From positions 62,001 to 126,000 of the forward strand of contig NZ_JAKCMV010000049.1 of NCBI RefSeq assembly GCF_021440515.1: 64,000 nucleotides of DNA, in the 5' to 3' direction. The DNA is from Enterobacter asburiae (lineage in GTDB: Bacteria; Pseudomonadota; Gammaproteobacteria; Enterobacterales; Enterobacteriaceae). Position numbers and translations under genes: made by a program. Below, one piece after another: positions 19,250-29,426 of this stretch. Under the pieces are notes generated by a model, which worked only from the letters and a program-made list of their open reading frames with translations, did no database searches and was not told the DNA's origin. Positions within the stretch are counted from its first letter, which is position 1. Each line of letters opens with the position of its first letter.

Positions 19250-19749
19250 CTACACTCCAGCCGATAAACCCAGTCGTCATACCGCACGCCGTTAATCTCG
19301 TACGCCTTTTCCAGCACCTGGGTGCGCACAAACCCGGCCTTCTCCAGCACCCGCACCGACCCGCCGTTATCCGCCAGCACGTAGGCGTTAATCGCCTTCA
19401 CGCCCGTCCGGGTAAACGCGTAATCACACACCGCGTGCAGCGCCTCGCTGGCGATGCCTTTCCCCTGCGCGGCAGGCACCACCGTATAGCCGATATCCGC
19501 CTCTTCGGGATTTTCCGCGCTGATTTGCAGGCCAATATCGCCAAGCGGTGTGTCATCCCCATGAAGACGGATCACAAAAACGTGCGCAGCGGTCAGCCTT
19601 GCGGCAAACACGCGGCGAGTCTCTTTTTCTGACGCGATAGCCGCCATATAACGCATGATGTCGGGGTCTTCACGCAGCGTGCGGAAGAACGCCCAGTCGG
19701 AGGGTTCAAAAGGAGTGAGATGAAGCCGGGGTGTGGTAATGGTTGCCAT
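19240..19749 (-). CDS. GNAT family N-acetyltransferase (RimJ/RimL-like)
   Basis: 169-aa predicted cytoplasmic acetyltransferase using acetyl-CoA; substrate unknown. The opening TTPRLHLTPFEPSDW is typical of RimJ/RimL-type GNATs that act on protein N-termini or small amines. The acetyl-CoA loop appears as VVPAAQGKGIASEAL (about residues 90-104), followed by the late motif NGGSVRVLEKAGFV. E. coli K-12 has no gene here between hisP and yfcH, so it is accessory relative to that reference. Codon use looks like its neighbours. Its last two sense codons and stop lie in the downstream repeat, so the C-terminus may have been remodelled by it. Confidence 0.8.
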   Translation of the reverse strand: MATITTPRLHLTPFEPSDWAFFRTLREDPDIMRYMAAIASEKETRRVFAARLTAAHVFVIRLHGDDTPLGDIGLQISAENPEEADIGYTVVPAAQGKGIASEALHAVCDYAFTRTGVKAINAYVLADNGGSVRVLEKAGFVRTQVLEKAYEINGVRYDDWVYRLECSAA

Positions 19750-19796
19750 AGTGACGCTGCCCTGCGAAAGAGTTCTGGCGTATCACCTTAACATAT

Positions 19797-20690
19797 TCAC
19801 CGCACTACATCCGCCAGCGCTTCTTCTAAATCATACCAGCGGAAGGCAAACCCGGAGGCTTCGAGCCGTTTCGGCAGCGCGCGCTGCCCGCCCAGCACCA
19901 GCACCGAGGATTCCCCCATCAGTAAGCGAATGGCGGCGGCCGGGACGCGTAACACCGCCGGGCGATGCAGCGCGTGGCCCAGCGCGTGGGCGAACTGCTC
20001 GTTGCGCACCGGATAGGGCGAAACCATATTGAACGGCCCGCGCAGATCGTTATCCAGCAGCCAGAGAATACCGTTGATCATATCTTCAATGTGGATCCAC
20101 GCCAGATACTGCCGCCCGCTGCCAATCGGCCCGCCAAGACCGAGGCGGAACGGCGGGAGCATCTTCGCCAGAATGCCGCCCTTCGGCGCGAGCACCACGC
20201 CGGTGCGCAGCAGGCAGACGCGGGTGGCGTCGCTCTGTGCGCCGCAGGCGATACGCTCCCACTGGGCGCAGAGCTTATGGGTAAATTCGTTATGCGGAGG
20301 CTCTTCTTCGGTCACGACGACTTCACCCAGATCGCCGTAGTAGCCCGCCGCAGAGCCGGAAATGAACACCGACGGCGGATTACTGCTGCTTTGAAAAAGC
20401 GCGACCAGCCGCTCGGTGATCGCCCAGCGGCTGTTGCACAACCGCTGCTTTTGCTCCCGGGTCCAGCGCTTGTCGGCAATCGGCTCGCCCGCGAGGTTAA
20501 TCACCGCGTCGAAGCCGTCGAGATTTTGCTGCCCGTCCAGACCTTTCCAGAGATCGATGCCGGGGCCGAGCGCCTGACGCGCCTTTTCCGGGCTGCGGGT
20601 GACCACGGTGACGTCATGGTGCAACGCTTGCAGGCGTGGAACGAGATGACGACCAATCAGGCCGGTGCCGCCGGTCAGCAAAATCTTCAT
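19797..20690 (-). CDS. yfcH: NAD-dependent epimerase/dehydratase family protein YfcH (TIGR01777 type)
   Basis: 297-aa protein of the atypical short-chain dehydrogenase group (SDR39U1-like) with unknown substrate. The Rossmann nucleotide motif [13 protein letters not shown] is at residues 6-18; further conserved stretches are [13 protein letters not shown] and [10 protein letters not shown], the latter carrying the Tyr of the active site. A C-terminal DUF1731-like segment ends in [17 protein letters not shown]. It is downstream of folX on the same strand with 12 bp between, so probably one operon. Confidence 0.9.
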   Translation of the reverse strand: MKILLTGGTGLIGRHLVPRLQALHHDVTVVTRSPEKARQALGPGIDLWKGLDGQQNLDGFDAVINLAGEPIADKRWTREQKQRLCNSRWAITERLVALFQSSSNPPSVFISGSAAGYYGDLGEVVVTEEEPPHNEFTHKLCAQWERIACGAQSDATRVCLLRTGVVLAPKGGILAKMLPPFRLGLGGPIGSGRQYLAWIHIEDMINGILWLLDNDLRGPFNMVSPYPVRNEQFAHALGHALHRPAVLRVPAAAIRLLMGESSVLVLGGQRALPKRLEASGFAFRWYDLEEALADVVR

Positions 20691-20702
20691 ACAACCTCCA
20701 GG

Positions 20703-21071
20703 TTAGTCCTCGCGCTGCCAGCTTAGCGTCATGGAGACCGAGTCGGCGTAGCGCAGGGCGTGAAGTTTATCGATCTCCACTTCAGCATACGTGACCCAGT
20801 GATGTTCCCGTGCGATATCGAGCACATCCTGGGTTAATTTTTCCAGTAACGAGAAGCGGTTGCTTTCAACGTACTGGATGATGCTTTTGGTGATGGTGCG
20901 GTAGTTCAGCGCGTCGTTAATGTCTTCACTGGCGCGCGCCTTGTCCGCCGGGTAGTGGATAACCACATTCACAACGATATCCTGGCGGTTGGCAATTTCT
21001 TCTTCCTTGATACCGATAAACGTGCGTAAGCGTAAGTTTTTAATACGAATAATAGCGTCATGCTGCGACAT
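20703..21071 (-). CDS. folX: Dihydroneopterin triphosphate 2'-epimerase
   Basis: Converts 7,8-dihydroneopterin triphosphate to the monapterin form, on the route to tetrahydromonapterin; homologous to the aldolase FolB; cytoplasmic octamer. 122 aa. Motifs: [18 protein letters not shown] near the N-terminus, [11 protein letters not shown], and [13 protein letters not shown] carrying the active-site Glu/Lys region. The start is the ATG at 21071 ([12 protein letters not shown]), matching E. coli after its first few residues; a frame extending to 21206 was rejected because the added 45 residues match nothing. yfcH follows. Confidence 0.95.
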   Translation of the reverse strand: MSQHDAIIRIKNLRLRTFIGIKEEEIANRQDIVVNVVIHYPADKARASEDINDALNYRTITKSIIQYVESNRFSLLEKLTQDVLDIAREHHWVTYAEVEIDKLHALRYADSVSMTLSWQRED

Positions 21072-21144
21072 TGCAGGTCTTCTCCGTGTCGTTATTTCCT
21101 CCATGATACATGAGGAGATAACGCGCGCCCAACCGGGCACACGG

Positions 21145-21774
21145 TTAAATCTGCTGGGCTTTTTGCAGGGCGCGTTCGGTGGCCGGGCGCGTGCGGATGC
21201 GCTCAAACCAGTTATTCACCGCCGGGAAGCTGGCTAAATCAATCCGGTGACGCTCGTGGGTGTTGATCCACGGCCAGCAGGCGATATCCGCAATGCTGTA
21301 ATGGTCGCCACCGAGCCACGGGGATTTCTCCAGCCGGCGGTTTAGCACGCCGTACAGCCGCTGCGTTTCCACCTGATAGCGCTCGATGGCGTAGGGAATG
21401 AGCTGGGGCGCATACGAATTAAAGTGGTGATTCTGCCCAAGCATTGGCCCCAGCCCGCTCGACTGCCAGAACAGCCATTGCAGCGTGTGGTGGCGCTCGC
21501 GCAGCTCGCCGCTGAGCAGCTGCCCGGTTTTTTCCGCCAGATAGAGCAAAATCTCGCCCGATTCAAACAGGCTCAGCGGCCTGCCGCCGTCGGCGGGGGC
21601 GTTATCGACAATCGCGGGAATTTTATTGTTGGGTGAAATCGCCAGGAAATCCGGCCTGAACTGATCCCCCTTACTGATATCAACCCGAATGATTCTGTAA
21701 TCCAGCTTAGCTTCTTCCAGAAAGAGGGCGATCTTGTGGCCGTTCGGCGTAGGGGCATAGTAGAGGTCTATCAT
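21145..21774 (-). CDS. yfcG: GSH-dependent disulfide bond oxidoreductase YfcG
   Basis: Nu-class glutathione transferase homologue which in E. coli reduces disulfides using two bound GSH molecules. 209 aa: N-terminal thioredoxin-like domain ([15 protein letters not shown]; Thr and Asn of PTPNG line the active site; cis-Pro in NNKIPAIVD), then an all-alpha C-terminal domain with [16 protein letters not shown]. The start at 21774 is preceded by AGGAGATA; the frame continues upstream to 21795 but the shorter start aligns with E. coli. It is a few residues shorter at the C-terminus than E. coli YfcG. Divergent from yfcF. Confidence 0.92.
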   Translation of the reverse strand: MIDLYYAPTPNGHKIALFLEEAKLDYRIIRVDISKGDQFRPDFLAISPNNKIPAIVDNAPADGGRPLSLFESGEILLYLAEKTGQLLSGELRERHHTLQWLFWQSSGLGPMLGQNHHFNSYAPQLIPYAIERYQVETQRLYGVLNRRLEKSPWLGGDHYSIADIACWPWINTHERHRIDLASFPAVNNWFERIRTRPATERALQKAQQI

Positions 21775-21835
21775 TCTTATCTCCTGAGCGTGCAAATGTT
21801 GAGGGGATAAAACTGAGTATAGGTGCTTGTTGTAA

Positions 21836-22558
<723 letters not shown>

Positions 22559-22614
22559 TAAGCGCAGCCGCTTGAGGTATCATAAGGGCAGTCTGATTTT
22601 CGAAGGAGTAACTG

Positions 22615-23166
22615 ATGAAACTGATGTTTGCATCGGATATCCACGGGTCGCTGCCCGCGACGGAGCGCGTGTTGTCTCTGTTTGCACAAAGCGGGGCGCG
22701 GTGGCTGGTGATTCTGGGGGATGTGCTAAATCACGGCCCGCGCAACGCGCTGCCGGAAGGCTATGCCCCGGCGCAGGTTGCGGAAAGGCTCAACGCGGTA
22801 GCGGATAAAATCATTGCGGTGCGCGGTAACTGCGACAGCGAGGTCGATCAGATGCTGCTGCATTTCCCGATAACCGCCCCGTGGCAGCAGGTGCTGCTCG
22901 ACAGCGGTCGCCTGTTTTTGACCCACGGTCATCTTTTTAGCCCGGATAATCTCCCGGCGCTGGCGACTGGCGATGTCCTGGTTTACGGTCATACTCATAT
23001 TCCGGTTGCTGATAAACGCGGGGCGATTTATCACTTTAACCCTGGCTCGGTGAGCATCCCGAAAGGGGGATTTTCCGCCAGCTACGGAATGCTTATCGAT
23101 AATACCTTAAGCGTAATCGCACTTAATGATCAGCAAGTTATTGCGCAGGTAACGATTAATCCGTAA
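22615..23166 (+). CDS. yfcE: Phosphodiesterase YfcE
   Basis: Small metallophosphoesterase (MJ0936/YfcE class) that hydrolyses model phosphodiesters with Mn2+; physiological substrate unknown. 183 aa. All metal-binding motifs are present: SDIHG (Asp8, His10), [20 protein letters not shown] and YGHTHIP. The start is ATG 22615 with GAAGGAG upstream. yfcD follows after 55 bp, probably in the same transcription unit. Confidence 0.94.
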   Translation: MKLMFASDIHGSLPATERVLSLFAQSGARWLVILGDVLNHGPRNALPEGYAPAQVAERLNAVADKIIAVRGNCDSEVDQMLLHFPITAPWQQVLLDSGRLFLTHGHLFSPDNLPALATGDVLVYGHTHIPVADKRGAIYHFNPGSVSIPKGGFSASYGMLIDNTLSVIALNDQQVIAQVTINP

Positions 23167-23221
23167 GTTACACCACAACTGTAAACGCGCCGAGAGAGCG
23201 CTTAAACGAGAAGGTTTCCCG

Positions 23222-23788
23222 ATGGTGGAGCAGAGTCATTTGGCAAGTACAGAATGGGTAGATATTGTCAGCGAAGACAATGAAGTGATCGCGCAGGCCA
23301 GCCGCGAGCAGATGCGTGCAGAACGCCTGCGTCACCGTGCAACCTATATCGTTGTTCATGACGGCATGGGCAAAATTCTGGTTCAGCGACGCACGGACAC
23401 TAAAGATTTTCTGCCCGGAATGCTGGATGCCACCGCAGGCGGCGTGGTGCAGGCAGATGAAGTGCTGCTGGATTCCGCCCGTCGTGAAGCGGAAGAAGAG
23501 TTAGGTATTGCCGGCGTGCCGTTTGCCGAGCACGGGCAGTTCTACTTTGAAGATGAACACTGCCGCGTCTGGGGCGGGCTGTTCAGCTGCGTGTCCCACG
23601 GGCCGTTTGCGTTGCAGGAAGAAGAGGTCAGTGAAGTCAGCTGGATGACGCCGGAAGAGATCACCGCCCGCTGCGATGAGTTCACGCCGGATTCCCTGAA
23701 GGCGCTGGCGCTGTGGATGACCCGAAACGCGAAGAACGAATCGGCTAAACCTGAAGTGAAAGCGGAAAAAGAGGAAGAGGCCGAGTAG
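23222..23788 (+). CDS. yfcD: Nudix hydrolase YfcD
   Basis: 188-aa putative Nudix hydrolase; substrate not established, with the general similarity to isopentenyl-diphosphate isomerase typical of this subgroup. The Nudix box is complete: G-x5-E-x7-REAEEELGI within [20 protein letters not shown]. The C-terminus has an acidic, Lys/Glu-rich tail ([10 protein letters not shown]), slightly longer than in E. coli. The gene ends 15 bp before the bidirectional terminator shared with pta. Confidence 0.93.
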   Translation: MVEQSHLASTEWVDIVSEDNEVIAQASREQMRAERLRHRATYIVVHDGMGKILVQRRTDTKDFLPGMLDATAGGVVQADEVLLDSARREAEEELGIAGVPFAEHGQFYFEDEHCRVWGGLFSCVSHGPFALQEEEVSEVSWMTPEEITARCDEFTPDSLKALALWMTRNAKNESAKPEVKAEKEEEAE

Positions 23789-23802
23789 GTCTTTTCAGCA
23801 TT

Positions 23803-23832
23803 AAAAAAGGCGACTATTAAGTCGCCTTTTTT
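23803..23832. terminator. Bidirectional terminator between yfcD and pta
   Basis: Perfect 12-bp stem AAAAAAGGCGAC/GTCGCCTTTTTT with a 6-nt loop. The A-run and T-run on both sides make it work for the convergent yfcD (+) and pta (-) transcripts. Confidence 0.92.
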
Positions 23833-23836
23833 GTTG

Positions 23837-23863
23837 GCCCGGTAAGCGTTAACGCCACCGGGC
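23837..23863. repeat. Single REP element between yfcD and pta
   Basis: GCCCGGTAAGCG-TTAAC-GCCACCGGGC: one REP unit with 7-bp end arms, followed by TTTT. It sits next to the bidirectional terminator at the pta 3' end. Confidence 0.8.
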
Positions 23864-23871
23864 TTTTAGCA

Positions 23872-26013
23872 TTACTGCTGCTGCGAAGACTGGATCGCCG
23901 TCAGCGCGATGGTGTAGACGATATCGTCAACCAGCGCACCACGGGACAGGTCGTTCACAGGTTTGCGCATACCCTGAAGCATAGGCCCGATGGAGATCAG
24001 GTCAGCAGAACGCTGTACCGCTTTGTAGGTGGTGTTACCGGTGTTCAGATCCGGGAAGATGAACACGGTAGCGCGACCTGCAACCGGAGAGTTCGGCGCT
24101 TTGGATTTCGCAACGTCAGCCATCACGGCGGCGTCGTATTGCAGCGGACCGTCGATCATCAGGTCAGGACGTTTTTCCTGCGCCAGACGCGTCGCTTCAC
24201 GCACTTTCTCTACGTCGCTACCTGCACCAGAAGTACCGGTGGAGTAGGAGAGCATCGCCACGCGAGGTTCGATACCGAAGGCAATCGCGGAGTCCGCAGA
24301 CTGGATTGCGATTTCAGCCAGCTGTTCTGCTGTTGGATCCGGGTTGATCGCGCAGTCGCCGTAAACGTAAACCTGTTCAGGCAGCAGCATGAAGAACACG
24401 GAAGAGACCAGAGAGCTGCCCGGTGCAGTTTTGATCAGCTGCAACGGTGGACGAATGGTGTTCGCGGTGGTGTGAACGGCACCGGAAACCAGACCGTCAA
24501 CTTCATCCTGCTCCAGCATCAGCGTGCCCAGCACCACGTTGTCTTCCAGCTGCTCGCGCGCAACCGCTTCGGTCATGCCTTTGCTCTTACGCAGCTCAAC
24601 CAGACGGGCAACGTAGCTTTCGCGAACCACTTCAGGGTCAACGATTTCGATGCCTGCGCCCAGCTCAACGCCCTGAGACGCCGCCACGCGGTTGATCTCG
24701 TCAGGGTTACCGAGCAGCACACAGGTCGCGATGCCGCGCTCTGCACAGATAGCTGCCGCTTTAACGGTACGTGGTTCGTCGCCTTCTGGCAGAACAACGC
24801 GTTTGCCCGCTTTACGCGCCAGCTCGGTCAGCTGGTAACGGAAGGCTGGCGGAGACAGACGACGGCTACGCTCGGAGGTTGCGGTCAGGGATTCGATCCA
24901 GTCTGCGTTGATGTAGCCCGCAACGTATTCCTGAACTTTCTCGATACGCTCGTGGTCGTCAACCGGTACTTCCAGGTTGAAGCTTTGCAGGCTCAGAGAG
25001 GTCTGCCAGGTGTTGGTGTTTACCATGAAGACCGGCAGGCCAGTGGCGAACGCGCGTTCGCACAGCTTGCTGACGCGTGGGTCCATCTCGTAAGCACCGG
25101 TCAGCAGGATCGCACCGATTTCCACGCCGTTCATCGCGGCCAGGCAGGCTGCAACCAGCACGTCAGGACGGTCTGCGGAGGTCACCAGCAGGGAGCCTGC
25201 GCGGAAGTGTTCCAGCATGTGCGGAATGCTACGCGCACAGAAGGTCACGGACTTCACGCGACGGGTGTTGATGTCGCCTTCGTTAACGATGGTCGCGTTC
25301 AGGTGGCGCGCCATGTCGATTGCGCGGGTGGCAATCAGATCGAAGCTCCACGGCACCGCGCCCAGCACTGGCAGCGGGCTGGAATCCTGCAATTTAGCCG
25401 GATCCACTTTAACCACTTTCGCTTTAGAGGAGTCGTCAAAGATTTCAGACAGGTCAGGGCGAGTACGGCCCTGCTCATCAACCGGTGCGTTCAGTTTGTT
25501 AACGATAACGCCGGTGATGTTGCTGTTTTTCGCGCCGCCAAAGCTGCTGCGGGTCAGTTCGATACGCTCTTTCAGCTGCTCTGGGGTGTCGGTACCCTGA
25601 GACATCACGAAGACGATTTCCGCGTTCAGCGTTTTCGCGATTTCGAAGTTCAGAGACTGGGCGAACTGATGTTTACGCGTTGGCACCAGGCCTTCAACCA
25701 GTACCACTTCCGCGTCCTGCGCGTTGGCGTGGTAGTTGGCGATGATCTCTTCCATCAGCACGTCTTTCTGGTTGCTGGAGAGCAGAGACTCAACGTGGCT
25801 CATCTTCAGCGGTTCAGCCGCTGGCAGATTGGAGTTCTTGCGAACGATGCTGGTGGTCTGGTCTGGCGCATCGCCACCGGCACGAGGCTGGGCGATTGGC
25901 TTAAAGACGCTCAGACGAACGCCTTTGCGTTCCATAGCACGGATCACGCCAAGGCTGACGCTGGTCAGGCCGACGCTGGTTCCGGTAGGGATCAGCATAA
26001 TAGTACGGGACAC
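23872..26013 (-). CDS. pta: Phosphate acetyltransferase
   Basis: Interconverts acetyl-CoA and acetyl phosphate; with AckA it makes acetate and ATP and sets the acetyl-phosphate pool. 713 aa, the long enterobacterial form: an N-terminal P-loop/dethiobiotin-synthetase-like regulatory domain ([20 protein letters not shown]), a middle DRTGG domain ([15 protein letters not shown]) and the C-terminal catalytic domain (about residues 390-713) with [14 protein letters not shown] and [10 protein letters not shown]. The start appears to be GTG. It is downstream of ackA on the same strand with a 76-bp gap holding a strong hairpin. Confidence 0.97.
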   Translation of the reverse strand: MSRTIMLIPTGTSVGLTSVSLGVIRAMERKGVRLSVFKPIAQPRAGGDAPDQTTSIVRKNSNLPAAEPLKMSHVESLLSSNQKDVLMEEIIANYHANAQDAEVVLVEGLVPTRKHQFAQSLNFEIAKTLNAEIVFVMSQGTDTPEQLKERIELTRSSFGGAKNSNITGVIVNKLNAPVDEQGRTRPDLSEIFDDSSKAKVVKVDPAKLQDSSPLPVLGAVPWSFDLIATRAIDMARHLNATIVNEGDINTRRVKSVTFCARSIPHMLEHFRAGSLLVTSADRPDVLVAACLAAMNGVEIGAILLTGAYEMDPRVSKLCERAFATGLPVFMVNTNTWQTSLSLQSFNLEVPVDDHERIEKVQEYVAGYINADWIESLTATSERSRRLSPPAFRYQLTELARKAGKRVVLPEGDEPRTVKAAAICAERGIATCVLLGNPDEINRVAASQGVELGAGIEIVDPEVVRESYVARLVELRKSKGMTEAVAREQLEDNVVLGTLMLEQDEVDGLVSGAVHTTANTIRPPLQLIKTAPGSSLVSSVFFMLLPEQVYVYGDCAINPDPTAEQLAEIAIQSADSAIAFGIEPRVAMLSYSTGTSGAGSDVEKVREATRLAQEKRPDLMIDGPLQYDAAVMADVAKSKAPNSPVAGRATVFIFPDLNTGNTTYKAVQRSADLISIGPMLQGMRKPVNDLSRGALVDDIVYTIALTAIQSSQQQ

Positions 26014-26061
26014 GGTTTATCCTCTTTCGTTACCGCCGACATGTGGCGGGTTACAAAACAG

Positions 26062-26084
26062 CACCGCCAGCTAGGCTGGCGGTG
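26062..26084 (-). other. Hairpin in the ackA-pta gap
   Basis: Perfect 10-bp stem CACCGCCAGC-TAG-GCTGGCGGTG just after the ackA stop. On the transcribed (minus) strand it is followed by CTGTTTTG, too short a T-run for a full terminator. It could partly terminate or stabilise ackA mRNA relative to pta. Confidence 0.65.
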
Positions 26085-26089
26085 TGGAA

Positions 26090-27292
26090 TCAGGCAGTCA
26101 GACGGTTCGCGTCTTGCGCGATGACCAGCTCTTCGTTAGTTGGAATAACGATAGCAGGGCGGGTGCCTTCTTTGTTGATGAAGCCAGACTTGCCGAAGCG
26201 GGCAGCCAGGTTACGCTCGTGATCAACTTCGAAGCCCAGAACGCCCAGTTTGCCCAGAGACAGTTCACGCACCATCGCTGCGTTTTCACCGATACCACCG
26301 GTGAAGATAACCGCGTCCAGACGACCGTCCATCAGCGCAGTGTAAGAGCCGATGTATTTCGCCAGACGGTGGCAGTAAACGTCCATTGCACGTTTAGCGT
26401 CAGCTTTTTCCGCGTAGTTGTCTTCAACATAGCGGCAGTCGCTGGTGACTTCGGTCAGACCCAGCAGGCCAGACTCTTTGGTCAGCATTTTGTTGATGTC
26501 ATCAACGCTCATGCCCAGGGTGTCGTGCAGGTGGAAGATAATTGCCGGGTCGATGTCACCGGAACGGGTACCCATCACCAGACCTTCCAGCGGGGTCAGA
26601 CCCATAGAAGTATCAACACATTTACCGTTACGGATAGCGGAAACAGAACCACCGTTGCCCAGGTGGCAGGTGATGATGTTTACTTCTTCAACCGGCTTGT
26701 TCAGCACTTTTGCCGCTTCCTGAGTCACGTAGAAGTGGCTGGTGCCGTGTGCGCCGTAACGACGAACACCGTGCTCTTTGTACAGGCTGTACGGCAGGGC
26801 GTAGAGGTAAGATTCTTCCGGCATGGTCTGATGGAACGCGGTGTCGAACACGGCCACGTTTTTGTCTTTCAGATTCGGGAAGGATTTCAGTGCTTCGGCG
26901 ATACCGATCAGGTGAGCCGGGTTGTGCAGCGGTGCGAAGGACGCAGAGTCTTTGATCCCCTGAATCACAGATTCGTCGATCACGACGGAACTGGTGTATT
27001 TTTCGCCGCCGTGGACGATACGGTGACCAATCGCAGTCAGCTGAGCAGACAGTTCTGGTTTTTGTGCCAGAATAGTGTTAACGATAAAGTTCAGCGCTTC
27101 ACTGTGAGCGGCGCCTGCACCTAAAGCCGCTTCTTGTTTGCTACCGTCCATCTTCCACTTGATACGTGCTTCTGGAAGGTGGAAACATTCGGCCAAACCA
27201 GAGAGGTACTCGTCACCGTTGAGCGCATCGATGATGGCGAATTTCAGTGAGGAGCTACCGCAGTTCAGAACCAGTACTAACTTACTCGACAT
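26090..27292 (-). CDS. ackA: Acetate kinase
   Basis: Reversible transfer of phosphate between acetyl phosphate and ADP; the last step of mixed-acid acetate formation; cytoplasmic dimer. 400 aa, identical in length to E. coli. Motifs of the ASKHA fold: [13 protein letters not shown] at the N-terminus, [13 protein letters not shown] with the catalytic Arg, [13 protein letters not shown] and [14 protein letters not shown] near the C-terminus. The start is ATG 27292. It is the first gene of ackA-pta, divergent from yfbV across a 337-bp region. Confidence 0.98.
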   Translation of the reverse strand: MSSKLVLVLNCGSSSLKFAIIDALNGDEYLSGLAECFHLPEARIKWKMDGSKQEAALGAGAAHSEALNFIVNTILAQKPELSAQLTAIGHRIVHGGEKYTSSVVIDESVIQGIKDSASFAPLHNPAHLIGIAEALKSFPNLKDKNVAVFDTAFHQTMPEESYLYALPYSLYKEHGVRRYGAHGTSHFYVTQEAAKVLNKPVEEVNIITCHLGNGGSVSAIRNGKCVDTSMGLTPLEGLVMGTRSGDIDPAIIFHLHDTLGMSVDDINKMLTKESGLLGLTEVTSDCRYVEDNYAEKADAKRAMDVYCHRLAKYIGSYTALMDGRLDAVIFTGGIGENAAMVRELSLGKLGVLGFEVDHERNLAARFGKSGFINKEGTRPAIVIPTNEELVIAQDANRLTA

Positions 27293-27629
27293 GGAAGTAC
27301 CTATTATTGATACGTGGCTAAAAAAACGTCAGTGAGTCGTGAAGCGTAACGCAAGCAGACCCGGACGTTTATGATTAACATCATGCCGAACGAACATTCT
27401 GGCATGATGGAAGAAATATCTATGATTTTATGCCATTTTGAACATTTTTCAGGCAATGGCATAATATGCAATAATTTGACGATTGAACGATTCTCGTCTA
27501 AGGCCCTATCAGGCTGGCACAGAATACCTGATACGGGGTAGCGATGACAAAATATTTTGAACGTTGTCATAGCTTGTTGTGGTTTTGCACGAAAATTTTA
27601 ATTTTTATATGTGAAGTTGAGGTACAGCC
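27293..27629. promoter_or_regulatory. ackA-yfbV divergent intergenic region
   Basis: 337 bp without a gene. AT-rich compared with neighbours. It holds an inverted repeat TATCAGG (27507-27513)/CCTGATA (27527-27533) flanked by CCC and GGGG, and a second pair GGCAT/ATGCC-type motifs around 27400-27465. No FNR or ArcA site is convincing by eye. Both promoters must lie here, but I cannot place them securely. Confidence 0.5.
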
Positions 27630-28085
27630 ATGTCGACACCAGAAATCCCCTCCGTAAGCTTTTTCAGCCTGTTTCGTCGGGGGCAGCATTACGCTAAGAC
27701 GTGGCCGATGGAAAAGCGCCTTGCGCCTATGTTTATTGAGAATCGCACCATCCGCGCCACGCGCTATGCGATTCGCTTTATGCCGCCGGTGGCTATCTTC
27801 ACGCTCTGCTGGCAGATCGCCCTGGGCGGGCAGCTTGGCCCGGCCGTTGCCACCGCGCTGTTTGCGCTCAGCCTTCCCATGCAGGGGCTGTGGTGGCTAG
27901 GCAAGCGTTCGGTGACGCCGCTGCCACCAACAATTTTACACTGGTTTTATGAAGTGCGTGGAAAACTTGAAGAGGCCGGGCAGGCGCTGGCACCTGTCGA
28001 AGGCAAGCCGGATTACCAGGCGCTGGCCGACACCCTCAAGCGGGCATTTAAACAACTTGATAAAACATTCCTCGATGATTTGTGA
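27630..28085 (+). CDS. yfbV: UPF0208 membrane protein YfbV
   Basis: 151-aa inner-membrane protein, same length as in E. coli. Two hydrophobic segments (about residues 46-65 and 70-88: [18 protein letters not shown] and [18 protein letters not shown]) are flanked by a cytoplasmic N-terminus ([18 protein letters not shown]) and a soluble C-terminus. Molecular function is not established; in E. coli it has been linked to chromosome macrodomain behaviour. The ATG at 27630 follows GAGGTACAGCC. A terminator separates it from yfbU. Confidence 0.92.
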   Translation: MSTPEIPSVSFFSLFRRGQHYAKTWPMEKRLAPMFIENRTIRATRYAIRFMPPVAIFTLCWQIALGGQLGPAVATALFALSLPMQGLWWLGKRSVTPLPPTILHWFYEVRGKLEEAGQALAPVEGKPDYQALADTLKRAFKQLDKTFLDDL

Positions 28086-28113
28086 TTGATCATCGAAACG
28101 ACTATTAAAAGAA

Positions 28114-28672
<559 letters not shown>

Positions 28673-28683
28673 CGGAGGTGCGT

Positions 28684-29343
28684 GTGCAGTGTAAAGGTTT
28701 TCTGTTTGATCTGGACGGTACGCTGGTGGATTCGCTGCCGGTTGTGGAGCGCTCGTGGTGCCATTGGGCCGACAGGCACGGCATTGACCATCAGGACGTA
28801 TTAGATTTCATCCATGGCAAACAGGCCATTACCTCTTTACGCCACTTCATGGCGGGAAGCACAGAGGATGCGATCCAGGCCGAGTTCAAATACCTTGAGC
28901 AGATTGAAGCGACCGACACCGACGGCATCACCGCGCTGCCCGGCGCGCGCGAACTGCTTGAGCATCTGAACGAGGCGCAGATCCCGTGGGCGATTGTCAC
29001 CTCCGGCTCTGTTCCCGTTGCTCATGCCCGCCACAAGGCTGCGGGCTTGCCTACGCCTGACGTCTTTATTACCGCTGAACGCGTTAAGCGCGGAAAGCCT
29101 GAACCGGACGCGTTTTTACTGGGCGCTGAACTGCTGGGGCTGGCGCCTGATGAGTGCGTGGTGGTTGAAGACGCGGCGGCCGGCGTGCTGGCTGGGTTAA
29201 ACGCGGGCAGCCACGTGATTGCCGTGAACGTGCCCGCCGACTCACCCCGGCTGAACGAGGCCGATTTTGTGCTGGACTCGCTCACGGCGCTTGAGGTGTC
29301 GAAAGCGCCAGACGGAAGCGTAACCGTCTCGCTAAAAAAGTAA
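28684..29343 (+). CDS. hxpA: HAD-family sugar phosphatase HxpA (YfbT)
   Basis: 219-aa haloacid-dehalogenase phosphatase of the beta-phosphoglucomutase-like subclass; the E. coli enzyme dephosphorylates hexose and pentitol phosphates. Motif I DLDGTLVDS with the Asp nucleophile starts at residue 9, motif II is VTSGS, motif III Lys lies in KRGKPEPDAF and motif IV in VVVEDAAAG. Start: GTG 28684 has GGAGG five bases upstream and aligns with E. coli MRCKGF; an alternative GTG at 28678 overlaps that RBS. Confidence 0.92.
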   Translation: MQCKGFLFDLDGTLVDSLPVVERSWCHWADRHGIDHQDVLDFIHGKQAITSLRHFMAGSTEDAIQAEFKYLEQIEATDTDGITALPGARELLEHLNEAQIPWAIVTSGSVPVAHARHKAAGLPTPDVFITAERVKRGKPEPDAFLLGAELLGLAPDECVVVEDAAAGVLAGLNAGSHVIAVNVPADSPRLNEADFVLDSLTALEVSKAPDGSVTVSLKK

Positions 29344-29354
29344 TCCTATGATTT

Positions 29355-29379
29355 AGCCCCACTTTGTTGGGGCTTTTTT
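29355..29379 (+). terminator. Intrinsic terminator after hxpA
   Basis: Stem AGCCCCA/TGGGGCT with a 6-nt loop and six Ts, directly after the hxpA stop. Confidence 0.9.
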
Positions 29380-29426
29380 ATGGCACACTCTTTTCTCATC
29401 CCTGATTTCTCTGACAAGGAAATGTT

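Noticed and set aside
24139-26124. 661-codon open frame on the + strand opposite pta
   Set aside because: It is an antisense shadow of pta: no ribosome site, composition typical of reverse-complemented GC-rich coding DNA, and pta is unmistakable on the other strand.
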